From Symbiotaphrina buchneri (taxonomy: Eukaryota; Ascomycota; Symbiotaphrinales; Symbiotaphrinaceae): a stretch of 64,000 bases of DNA. The position numbers and the translations under genes are program-made. This document shows positions 1 to 10,200 of the stretch, piece by piece. Below the pieces are notes generated by a model. The model ran no database searches and was not told where the DNA came from. It saw only the letters and a program-made list of their open reading frames with translations. Position 1 is the stretch's first letter, and the number at the start of each line of letters is the position of its first letter. Where the stretch lies: positions 558,001 through 622,000 of the forward strand of contig BCIG01000011.1 of NCBI GenBank assembly GCA_001599915.1, given 5' to 3'.

Positions 1-1439
1 GGTCGGATATCTGGCCATAGACGGAAACAAGTCGATTCTTCGCGTTTAGATATTGGACACTTGTTGAAACCCTGTCGGGTCTTTCTGGAGGCAGCTCGGT
101 CATTGTCGCGTAGAGGTCCTCATCAAGCAGACTGCGAGGTTCTGCTGTATCCGTGGGTAGGTCTCGGATCATTCTCGGGAGACCAACCTGGCCGGAGCCC
201 ATAGTGTCGAGCATCTTGATGAGTCCCCAAGATCTCCGCCGCATCTCTGCTTGAAAAGGTGAGATTCGAGGAAAGTGAGATGCGTCTCGGTGGTAACCCA
301 TGCGTAGAGCTAGCCTTACGACCACCCCGAGGAGGATCCAAAGTTCAACTTGAGCATCCTCACTACGGAACATCTCGACATGCAGATATAAGAGAAGAGC
401 CTCGATCGTGTAAGGACCAGCCTTAGTATAGTTACCGAGGACGAGACACTGAGCGATTTTCTCACTGTATGTATGCAGACGCTGCTTTGGATTTGGAGAC
501 TGTTGCAGGTAGAGGTATGGGCCGGCTTCCAATGGAGAAAATTGCTGGAACATGCCTCCCAAACACAGTATTGAGAATAAGATGGCAATCCACATCATTG
601 ATGTATCGTCTGGGTTCGCCCAGAATTGTTCGTACTTTATCAGTATCAGTCCCAAGAGTAGAAACATAGCAAAACTATGAGGATCAGTCTGGGGGACCGC
701 TTGCGTACCTCTTTTAAGAACGTTGGGGCGTGGATAATCACTGTTGGCCTTAGCCACAAGCGTGAATCATGTTGAGAGATTTTGCGTACCTGGCACTATT
801 TCAATGCTACTGAAGCACTTGGCTATAAGCCTGTCAAGGATTGGACGAGGCGGAATAGCAACCAGTATCTCTTCCCTTCTCACGGATTTGTAACGTCCAC
901 AAAGAAGTTCAGGTCCGTTGCATTCTGGAAGAGGAGTCGGCAATGGCTGATGGCTAGGATCATCATCGAAATAATCCTTAAGCTCCGATATCTACAGAGC
1001 GTATCAATCACCTGAAGTAGTTGGTATGAGCTGCAAATATCACCAAGGACTCACCCCGTCCAGCACTGCAGTCCAATGTACGCCCTCAACATAGCTTGTC
1101 TCAGCATTCTCCAGACTGATGCGTCCGAAGCTATTCTCGAGCTGGACCGTCTCACTAGGCTGCGGATCACTGTCTGCTGGACGGTCAATGGTTGAAGTGC
1201 TCGTCTCGAAAGACGCAAGCGTCTCTGGCGTCGATTGGGCATTGGAGCCTGCTGAATTGTGGTTGCCCATCAATGAGATAACCAGCTTCTCCAGTTGCCC
1301 TATTCTGTCCTGTATGGTGGTGGAGGGTGGACGTAGTTGGGGTTGTTCCATCCGTTCCGCTGCCTTATTATGGGCATATGTGCACGACAGAGAAAGCCCA
1401 CGATGAATGCAAGTCTGGCAAGGCAGATCTCGGTCGCAT
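1..1439 (-). CDS. Zn2Cys6 fungal transcription factor, 3' end outside window
   Basis: Partial gene of a nuclear, DNA-binding fungal regulator. Minus-strand exons fit at 1439-1055, 991-790, 740-709 and 634-1 (runs off the left edge), with GTGAGT/GTACGC donors and TAG/CAG acceptors. The first exon has the second half of a Zn2Cys6 cluster (CDRDLPCQTC, then RGLSLSC about eight residues on) followed by a short linker, IQDRIGQLEKLV, typical of the dimerisation region. Later exons read as the fungal_trans (middle homology) domain, with IIHAPTFLKE, RMGYHRDASHFPRISPFQAE, MRRRSWGLI and QVGLPRMI. The exon carrying the first CxxC and the start codon is not resolved; a CNEC reading lies at 1560-1571 in another frame. 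Target genes cannot be told from sequence. The divergent oxidoreductase at 2221 is a possible target, by position only. Confidence 0.85.
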
Positions 1440-1639
1440 CTACCCATCAGGTCTGACAGGAGCAGTACCGCCAAGACACAATTGCAGTCAGTGACAGTGG
1501 AAGTAGATATCAATGATCTGCAGGGTACTATGGAAAGATGAAAGACAATCTCGGAAGTAGCATTCATTGCAGTATCGGACGACAATGGTACCTGACATAA
1601 AAGTATATAGGTAAGTATCACCGTGCGGCCATACTTCTC

Positions 1640-2220
1640 ACACATCAAAATCCAAAGGCCGATCTCAACTTCGTCCGATGAGGACGCATTACATCCCCAC
1701 CATCACAGCAATGATGGCTTCACGCTGCTTCTTCCTTCCGACCCTCCGCGTTTTCAGCCGACCCTCCGCCGAGACCAGCCAATCAACACGGAGCATCGGA
1801 GGGATTATTGGGCCGGCTTGGACGCGACAGCCTTGTGCTTATTCCAATTCATCCAATCAGCGTGGAGCCCACTATTCAGCACAGGGCTGTGCCAAGCATC
1901 GAACACGAGTGATGGAATAGCTTCAAATCACAGTACCCGAACCGTGGAATAGCTCAAAAGCATCATGACGAACTCAGGTATAGCATCAAATACCTGTTGC
2001 CGTCCTCTAGTGTCTACGAATGCTTTATCACACCATGATAGATTCGATTCTCCTTTGGGTTAACGGAATGAATTTTATCCATGCAGAAAGCCCATCGTCG
2101 GGCTTTCAGGTTTTCTTATCAATGCTTGTTCCCGCAGTCAGCCTTCCTATGCATTGATGCACCGGCTTTCTTCCTTTTATTATTCAGCCTTCAGCTTGGC
2201 TCCTTTCTTTCAGGCTCGAC
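1640..2220. promoter_or_regulatory. Intergenic region between divergent regulator and oxidoreductase
   Basis: About 580 bases between the 5' side of the minus-strand regulator and the plus-strand oxidoreductase start. It must hold both promoters. The last 130 bases before 2221 are pyrimidine-rich (CTTTCTTCC, TTCAGCC runs), as is usual for fungal leaders. The plus-strand open frames here (around 1623-1952) show no domain features. I see no clear palindromic CGG-type binding site that I would defend. Confidence 0.4.
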
Positions 2221-3330
2221 ATGCCTGATAATGCAGCAGCATGGCTCGTATCCTCCAAAGCCAGGCCTTTGCAGGTCAAGTCCGCGCCTTATACACAGCC
2301 GAAAGAACACCAGATCGTGATCAAGAATGGGGCGGTGGCTATCAACCCTGTTGACTGGGGAAAACAGGAACTGGGCGAGATGCTAATAACGTACATCAAA
2401 TACCCGGCTATTCTCGGTTCAGACGTCGCCGGCGAGGTCGTCGAAGTAGGTCCGAACGTCACTGGATTCAAAGTGGGCGACCGCGTCGTCGGTCATGCGG
2501 CTGGGATGGATGAGACCTATAACGACCCGGCGCAGGGCGCCTTCCAGAAATATTGCGTCCTATTAGACCACATGACGGCACCTATTCCGAGCACAATATC
2601 CTACGAGCAAGCGTGTGTCATTCCGTTGGGCCTCTCGACTGCTGCCTGTGGGCTGTTCCAAGACGATCAACTGGCGCTACAATTTCCCTCGTCGCCTCCA
2701 CGAGACTCAACGGGCAAAGTCTTGCTTATATGGGGCGGTTCCACGAGCGTCGGCTGCAATGCTATCCAGTTAGCCGTGGCTGCAGGCTACGAAGTTATCA
2801 CCACTTGCTCACCTAGGAACTTTGAGCTTGTCAAGCAACTCGGCGCAAGCCATGCCTTTGACTACAACAGCAAAACCGTGGTTGAAGACCTAGTCCGGGC
2901 ATTTGAGGGGAAAACAACCGCCGGCGCCATGTCTCTCGGTGCTGGTGGACTGGAAGCTTGCATGGACGTCCTGGGGCGGTGCAAAGGAAATAGATTCCTT
3001 TCTATGGTCAACTTTCCGATGCCTAACCCGTTGCCGAAACGCTTTCTCATCATACGGTATATGGTCCATTACGCCTCTTGGGCTGTTTCTCATTGGTACA
3101 AGTCCCGGACGGGGAGCATCCGTAGTAAGTTCGTGTGGGGCGGCTCATTGATGCACAATGGCGTCGGCAAGGCTGTCTACGTCGATTTTCTTGGAAAGGC
3201 GCTCGCGGAAGGCACATTCGTTCCAGCCCCAGAACCAATCGTTGTTGGCAAGGGCCTAGAGTACGTTCAAGCTGCGCTCGACCTCCAGAAGAAGGGCATG
3301 TCCGGCAAGAAGGTCGTCGTTTCCCTGTGA
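2221..3330 (+). CDS. Zinc-type alcohol dehydrogenase / quinone-oxidoreductase-like protein
   Basis: Single-exon 369-residue protein of the medium-chain dehydrogenase/reductase superfamily. The N-terminal GroES-like part shows NPVDWG (about residue 40), AILGSDVAGEVVEVG and GDRVVGH. The Rossmann part has the nucleotide-binding loop WGGSTSVGCNAIQLA near residue 178 and the later LGASHAFDY. I do not see the four-cysteine structural zinc lobe of true alcohol dehydrogenases, so it groups with the CipB-like/enoyl-reductase-like fungal oxidoreductases, which use NADPH on carbonyls or activated double bonds. The substrate is unknown. The length is normal and the frame is open from ATG to TGA, so the gene looks intact. 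It is divergent from the Zn2Cys6 regulator, an arrangement common for small metabolic modules, but no other biosynthetic gene sits beside it. Confidence 0.9.
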   Translation: MPDNAAAWLVSSKARPLQVKSAPYTQPKEHQIVIKNGAVAINPVDWGKQELGEMLITYIKYPAILGSDVAGEVVEVGPNVTGFKVGDRVVGHAAGMDETYNDPAQGAFQKYCVLLDHMTAPIPSTISYEQACVIPLGLSTAACGLFQDDQLALQFPSSPPRDSTGKVLLIWGGSTSVGCNAIQLAVAAGYEVITTCSPRNFELVKQLGASHAFDYNSKTVVEDLVRAFEGKTTAGAMSLGAGGLEACMDVLGRCKGNRFLSMVNFPMPNPLPKRFLIIRYMVHYASWAVSHWYKSRTGSIRSKFVWGGSLMHNGVGKAVYVDFLGKALAEGTFVPAPEPIVVGKGLEYVQAALDLQKKGMSGKKVVVSL

Positions 3331-5369
3331 TCGCCAGTAGACTGTTAGAAAGGAAGGTTTAATGCTTGAATCGTTCCAAATCTGCGAGAGTTATTCCCTA
3401 GATGTATTTGACCAATCGAAGCTAATACCAAATATAGAGTACGAATCAGACCACCAGAGCCTCACGTAGCATACGGAACTTACAATGATTTGCCGCCACA
3501 AGCGCACCGACTAGCTGCAGCGCCTCCGCATATCCAATCCCGCAACAGCGGTCTCCAATCACTTTTTATATCTGCCTTTTGAATAATCGCCACTGGTCTC
3601 ATATGCGCATTGGCAGCCAATGCAGCTACTACAACGGAGTATTGTTAATGACTGGGCCAGCCACGGTCAAGGAATACGGAATTGCTTCTCAGAACAGAAA
3701 ATGTTTCCCTCCGCGCCCGCTTCGCCGCCAGCTTCCCCGCCTGGGCACGTATTCTTTAGTCTGGCTGCAGGGCCGTGAGGACTTGTTGTCGCTTCAGGGT
3801 GCGGAAATAATGTGGAGGGTCAACGACCTCGTTCAGGGCTTCATTTCCCTCGTTCTTGACGATCCCGATCATCTGATCGCTCTTTATCTGCCTAATAAAG
3901 GCCGTCACTTTCCCATTAATCATCTTTGTCTGCTATTCTTGCTCCAATTTCTTTCATGCTCATAAATCTGGCTTCCGACTGCGCGCATATCAAGCACCAT
4001 GACCGATCAGGGTTTCCACAAATACCGCTGTAGGAATTTCCTGACAGTCTACCACTGTACAGGCTGGGTTTGGGTCAATAACACTTTCTGCGCTCAGTGT
4101 GTGGTTTGTCTGCCCGTGCCGAGTACAATGACTTGGCTGATAATCTACTAGGCAGAAGGGCTTGAAGACACCAGTGACGTTCCTAGGATCAAAAGGGTGC
4201 TTCGTCGAGATGAATCAGACGGAGTTTGCCTTGTGGCTGGTTGTTCGTCTTGCCTTTGGAGCAGCGAAAACCTTCCCGTTGCATCCCGTTGGGAGACAAA
4301 CGATGTCGCTGCAGTTGCGCAAATGCAGTCAATTCCACCCTTGAAACAGTCTGATTCATGGTGAACGACGTGCCGAGGCCCGAGAGAATTCCGGCCCACC
4401 GTGCAAATGAAGTGGCTGATGCAGCTGAGAAAATGTGGAGGCCGTCTTTAATTGATCATTGTTGGCGGAGGTCGGTCTTCAGTCACATTGTATGTTAGTA
4501 ACCAGGATATGATCGGCTCCCCGGTATATGCACCCATCAGTTTTGAAGGATGTCAAACATATCGTCTTATCGAATAATGATGGCTGGAGGTACCCATGAA
4601 ATATGAGAAAATGGCAAGGTCAGTGCGGGATTGGCTGCCATGCATGCTGCATTAGGGGGCTTCGTAATGTGCATGATGACAGCGAATGTACTCACATGCA
4701 ATATACATTGGCCAATTGCTTCCCGCTGCTTTAGTGGACAGACAACTCGGGCGATGCAGACATCGTCATCTGGCGACACCCTCCCATTCCAATATTTTGA
4801 AGGTCATGTAACGGTCATGAGTAGTCTAGAAGACCGGGAGAACTTTCTTCTATGAGATCCTCTTAAAACGTATATCCCAGCTAGATTTGGCTATAAGACG
4901 TTCGTAATTAGCATCCGGTCCAGATGTGATGGAAATGGCATGCAGCAGTTGCCCATGCAAGGGGCCAAAGAGGTGATTGTTTGCTGGCCGACATCTATTG
5001 AAGTAACAGATCTTATTGGTCAGAACTCACGCCAATGATGACACGCGATTCCAGAAGCCCTGCTGGCCACCAACCAGGGGCGGATGCCGGGGAAGCAGTC
5101 GCGGTTCCGGTAGCAACGAGCAGTAACCCACATGTCAATGTTCGCAATCCAGAAGAGGGGGTATAATCGCGAAGATTGGTATTTCCCTTGCTGGTCACTC
5201 GCATGCAGTGCCTTTGTAGGAACATTGTTACGAGAGGTTTCGCAATTGGTTGGATGACAACACAGGCAGAGCAATAGTGAGCAATCAGCTGCACGCTGTG
5301 CCGAGGGATTGTAGGAGTATTGTCGTCAGATGCGTCATTCAAAGTCATTTCAGTTGAAGGGTTTTATGT
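3331..5369. other. 2-kb stretch without a secure gene
   Basis: No recognisable domain was found on either strand. Candidates noted but not asserted: a plus open frame at 3579-3965 (128 codons, unknown); a 55-codon minus frame at 3756-3923; minus frames around 5013-5348 ending at a good GTGAGT donor; and a minus segment around 4702-4779 followed by a plausible 52-nt intron (GTGAGT to AATGCAG). The two minus segments could belong to one short, poorly conserved gene on 4620-5348, but the phases could not be joined with confidence. The rest looks like ordinary intergenic DNA and the 3' flank of DCC1. Confidence 0.4.
3756..3923 (-). CDS. Candidate 55-residue small protein
   Basis: ATG-to-TAA open frame of 56 codons on the minus strand, inside an otherwise empty 2-kb stretch. 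The product is hydrophilic and mixed in charge, containing NEVVDPPHYFRTLKRQQVL, with no signal peptide or membrane segment. The amino-acid mix is protein-like rather than low-complexity. An in-frame stop followed by a TAG that could act as a splice acceptor lies just upstream, so it might also be a terminal exon. A longer plus-strand frame overlaps it and cannot be excluded as the real one. No family recognised; support is weak. Confidence 0.2.
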   Translation of the reverse strand: MINGKVTAFIRQIKSDQMIGIVKNEGNEALNEVVDPPHYFRTLKRQQVLTALQPD

Positions 5370-6601
5370 CTATTTCCTCGAGTTCTTGAACCTCTCATGC
5401 CATTTGCGGGCACCACGCCCTCCTCCAGACCCAGCAGATGTGGAATTTGATGCTGTTTGTATCGTAGAATCATGCCGATCGAAGAACCGGATAGAGCTTT
5501 GTGTAGGCTGAGTATAAGACCCCTGCAAGGTGATTCAGAAACAGTCCCAAAGAGATCCACGGAAGAGCGAGACTTACCTTAATGACATCTAAGCGAGCCT
5601 CAGTCCGCCACTGTTCAGGAAGCTTGTCTGCCCATGTCTCGAGGAATATCTGTAAGGGTACGCCTGTTCTAGGCTGACTTATCACTTCTAATAGTGTGCA
5701 ACCGACCCAAGGAACACATTTTGCCTTGTCTACCCTGACCGATGCTGTTCACTATCAGTCTAAGATAGAAAGGAGGGATGGGAGGTTATTGACTCACATG
5801 CGGTACGCGCAGTGTCGTTCTCTGCGGAGATTCTACATAGTACCGCTTCAATCAAGACATCAGGACACTCGGCATCTCCTACTTCCTGACATAGTGCGTC
5901 TCGCGGCAACTCTTGAAGCCGATATCCATTCTCTATCGAAGACATCAAGATATGATCCCAGCCTTTGAGCAGCATTTTTGCCGACGGACGCATCGCTATG
6001 CCATCTTTCTCAAACGCACAGAGCTCTGTCCAAATCCGTTCGCATTGTGAGTCAGAAGCCGGTAAATCAGCAAACACGTGTGATTTGTCTCTATTTGCAG
6101 GCTGGTCAAGCGGCAAACCCGACATATTAACGTCGCCATCCAAGGAGGGGCCAAAGTAGACCGGCAAAAGTTCCCGTAGATGTGGCTCTATCGATACCGT
6201 TATAGGATGAAGCTCCAACATGGAATTGCAGGACGCAATTGCTGATACGGCAAACCCAGTCGGGTCATCTGCACTCTCAGGCTGTTTGATGGTGCTTTGG
6301 AGGAGGAAAATAGAGTTTGAGGATTGTACTTGGCGGAGTTGGAACGTCTGATCAGGCGTACATAGCATTGCATGTGCCGAGGCGAATTTGCTCGGAGATC
6401 CGCCTGAAGAGCTTCCTGATTTGATGAGAAGCCTTCCAGGTATTAGTGAGCACAGCATTGTCATAACTGGATGATGACTGACCGAGGGGCGCTGGTGGAG
6501 CTCAGTATGTCCACCAGCTCAGGAGGTAGCTCCAGCAGACGGAAGCTTTCCTGTTTGTGCTTGATGTCGAACAGGATGTCAGCATCATTTTGGCTACTCA
6601 T
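5370..6601 (-). CDS. DCC1: Sister chromatid cohesion protein DCC1
   Basis: Subunit of the alternative Ctf18-Dcc1-Ctf8 clamp loader, which acts with PCNA at replication forks to support cohesion. Four exons fit (6601-6483, 6432-5798, 5744-5578, 5522-5370), summing to exactly 358 codons including stop, so 357 residues. The N-terminus has RLLELPPELVDIL. Exon 2 has the family hallmark TFQLRQVQSSNSIFLLQ, then the acidic MLELHPI and LPVYFGP parts. The C-terminal winged-helix region includes FLETWADKLPEQW near residue 295. The tail ends in ARKWHERFKNSRK, like other filamentous-fungal members. Introns are 50-56 nt with GTCAGT, GTGAGT and GTAAGT donors. All parts are present and no defect is visible. 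Confidence 0.88.
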
Positions 6602-7248
6602 CGTATCCCCAAGGCTGTATATCCTTATCAGCTGTGCTTCTCTTTTTTTTGAGACAAGTTGAAGCTATTCGCAGTCAAAGTAAGGTGAAAGCCGCTGCGT
6701 GATCTGCGAGCGGCCGCGTCGCGTATCTGAATCTAACGCGTGGGGAAAACGCGCTAGCGTTTCGGTTCCGGGCTGTCAGCGAATCAAGGTTTAGGCTGGT
6801 GGCGCTTCGTGACGTTAGGCTCCTTTTTGGTAAACATTGACAGATTCGAAACCCAAGATCTAGAGCACCGCTAGACAAGGAAGGCACACCTACGTTCGTA
6901 CAGCAGCCCTATGGGACCTGTGGTGAGCATTGATTTTTTGCAGAAAGAGCAAGCGGAAAACACCATCAGGAAGGAGCATCGGATCATCTACCAACGGCTC
7001 TTTATAAACAGCACATCCCCCCGAAATCCTCCCGAGGATTACCATCAACAAACCCCCACCTTCATATCCTCTTTCGCATCCCCAACTCTACGTATCGATG
7101 CATTAACCACAATTAACGCGATCTGCAAAAGCAATTGAACACTTTCTCAGGGCTTTCGTGTCTTTGACACGCTGTCCATCGAATGCTCGACGTTCAGGTC
7201 GACGTGTTCCTCCTGGGAAGTGTCTTTCTCCTCCTCGGCCTCGTCGCC
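6602..7248. promoter_or_regulatory. Divergent intergenic region DCC1 / RhoGEF
   Basis: About 650 bases that must serve DCC1 (leftward) and the RhoGEF (rightward). A TTTATAAA-like element lies at about 7000-7007, followed by a C/T-rich, CATCAA-rich stretch that looks like a fungal mRNA leader. The open frames here (for example 6911-7138 plus) are not convincing as proteins. Confidence 0.35.
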
Positions 7249-10200
7249 ATGGTTGTCATCACCCCCCGTCTTCCGGACTTGTCATCCGATCAACTCGTCC
7301 TTTATCATACCAACGATCCTCTTTTGTCAAACTCACCTTGTTATGTCTTCCATGGACCGTCAACAGCGGCCAATTTCACCCAGAACAGCTCGCGGATCCA
7401 AGCTCATATCTTCACCGCCGCTGGTTTCCATTCGTATCCTCGTCTCACGGTTTCACCAAACTCTCCTATTTACGCCGCTGTCAATCATCTTCCTGATGAC
7501 AAGCAAGGAGATGAGATATGCCGCGGTTTGGCAGCCAGTCTATTGAAGTATTTTTCGGAAATGCCCGACACAGTCAAGACCGTCTTGCAGACTATGCACG
7601 GTTCCCTGTCTTCGAAGACGCGTCGCCCTACACCAAAGATGTTCGACGAGATGCACGCTGCAGAACTTGCGGGTAGCATGGTGAAGGTTGACAACAAGAG
7701 TGAAGTTCTTCGTGAACTAGAACTAGCTTGGCCATCAAGGTCAATCTCCTGGATCGACGTGGATCTCGTCCTCCCGCCTGGAACTATGACGAATGTTGCT
7801 ACGAATGATGGCGAAGTGCAAGACCATTCCACCAATATCCCTCAACAACAATATGCGTCCTTCTCTGAAGTGATCAACCTCTTCGGAAATCCTGTTTTCA
7901 TTCCTACAATCAAGATCCGTCGAGCTCCATCGAAGCCGAAGCACAAAGATGGTTCGAAGGAGTTTGGAAAAGACGAAGAAGAAGCAGTACGCCGCGAAAT
8001 TCACGAGCTTTTGTCTACAGAAGAACGATATGTTGCAAAGCTACGTGATCTTGCTTCCGTTTCTCAACAGCTTCGGCATGCTGCGCGCCTGGACGGTGTC
8101 TTTGATAATGCTACATTGAGCCTCGTCATATCTCCCAGCCTGCCTACTATTCTAAAGGAGAATAGCTCTTTTCTGGATAAGCTTCAATCTGTCGTGTCCA
8201 AACTCGACGAACAGAATCTTGACGAGCTCCACCTCGGTGACAACGTCAGTGTCGGCCTACGCTCCGCGCAGAACATCCCTGTTAGAGACAACCTAGGAGT
8301 TGCAGCTCTATCAAATCTTCTCCTAGAATTCCTTCCCAGGTTCTCTGGATGTTATGCCGACTTTCTCCGAACCAGTGGGACTTCTTCTCAAGTATTAAAA
8401 GATCTGAGGAACATTGCCGGTCCTGACTTCTCCAGAGTCCTACAAGAGAGAGGAGAACAGCGACTACGCGGTTTATTGATCGAACCAGTGCAACGTCTAC
8501 CAAGATACACTTTGTACCTTGACAGCATTCTCAACAAGTTGCCCGCGCAACATCCTGCCATCCAGCCACTGTTGAAGGCTCGCGATGCGATCACCGACAT
8601 TTGTTCGCTTGATATGGACAACTCGGATAGATCACAGGCTTTGAAGCGACTGAAGAATCTGATCCACGGCTGGCCTTCCAGCTACAGCCCCGAAGGTCGA
8701 TTGATCACAGCCGCCGATTGCCGGGAGCTCGCACCATCCTGTCAGCTACCTGGTAGTCAGAAGCCGGTTTGGGATGATGGCATCTTGTTGCTCTTCCCTG
8801 GGAGCGTGGTCATAGTTCGTAAGAATGCGGGAAGCCGTATGTCAGCTCGCGGAGTAATCGCAGAGTTCGACAAGCCAGGTTCGCCAGCTTATCTCTCAGT
8901 CACTGCGGCAACATCAGACACCTCAGGAAGTGGACTGATATTTGGCCGCCACTTCGATCTCCAGGAGACACGCTTCTTTGAAGCACATGAGGGCCGCGCC
9001 ATTGTTCTCGCCATGTGTAAGACTCCCAATGGCACTCTCAAGAGCCAAACCGGCCGCAATGGGACAGTTGGAGCGTCTCCAAGGATGAGAGTCCTGCATC
9101 TTTCTGGTGCTTTTGATGGTAAAGCAGCTAAATGGACAGAAGAGGTAGCGAAAGCTAGAGTTGAAGGCCGATTCTCTGAAGCTGAACGCGAAAGCGGACG
9201 GTGGGCTCTTTGTTCTGTTACTGACCAAAAGGAAGGACTTGGATTGATGACGTCTATCTTTGAAGAAGACAGTTCTGAGCGCCGAGCTGCAAGCATCACT
9301 ATAAGTGTCTGTTCCGGCGACAAAGGCAGGATTGTCTCCCCAGCGAAGACAACTGCCGAAATTTCTGCTTCCTTGGTACCGACCCGAGAGGATGGCTACC
9401 GTATCGACGTCGAGGGCCTGAATGGCTATGTGACATCGGATACTGTTAGTCTCGCGGACGTCATACCAGTATTGATGAAACGATGTGAGTATCTTTGGCA
9501 TGATACGGACTTAGAAACTAATTATGTCCTAGTCGCCGACTTATTGCGCATACATAATCAAGCAGATAATGCAGCTCTTACTGAGTCAATGGTCTCCTTT
9601 CATGAGACAGTGCTCTCCCGTCTAGAAGTTTCACGCGAAGGCGAGCAGTCCAGAGAACGTTACTTCAAACCACCCACCCTCCGGCCAACATCACCGGTGA
9701 AGATGCTGTCCAACTTTCTAGGCGGTGGCTCCATAAAGGAACGCGGCAGCCCTGTGAAACAACGTTTGCCGCTCATGGCCAACGTACCACCTCTGCCTTT
9801 TTGGTCTCTTCCTGGTGCTAACACCAAGGATGAGCCTCTGGAGGATATAACCAAACGTCTCGCCACTGTCGGGCTGGATCACGCAGCGACGCCCAGTGTC
9901 AGTCCGCTCCAGGCACTTGAGAATACATTGTCTAGCTATGTTCTTGCGATACATGCAAGGAAAGGGAACCTGGTCGCAAGGTCTCTGCAGAATCGTGCGC
10001 AAGCAAGTGAGCTTAGCGTGAACGAGGTGTATAATGTGCTTCGTAAGTGATCTGCTTCCATGGCCGCTGGCCTGGCTGACCAGTCACAGTCGAAGATCCC
10101 TCCAGACACTCCGTCGCTGCAGAGGTCTCCGTGGATGTCTTGATAGCCGCTTTTGAGAAGTTCCTCCATGTAGCATGGAAAGAGTCCATGGGCCCAATGA

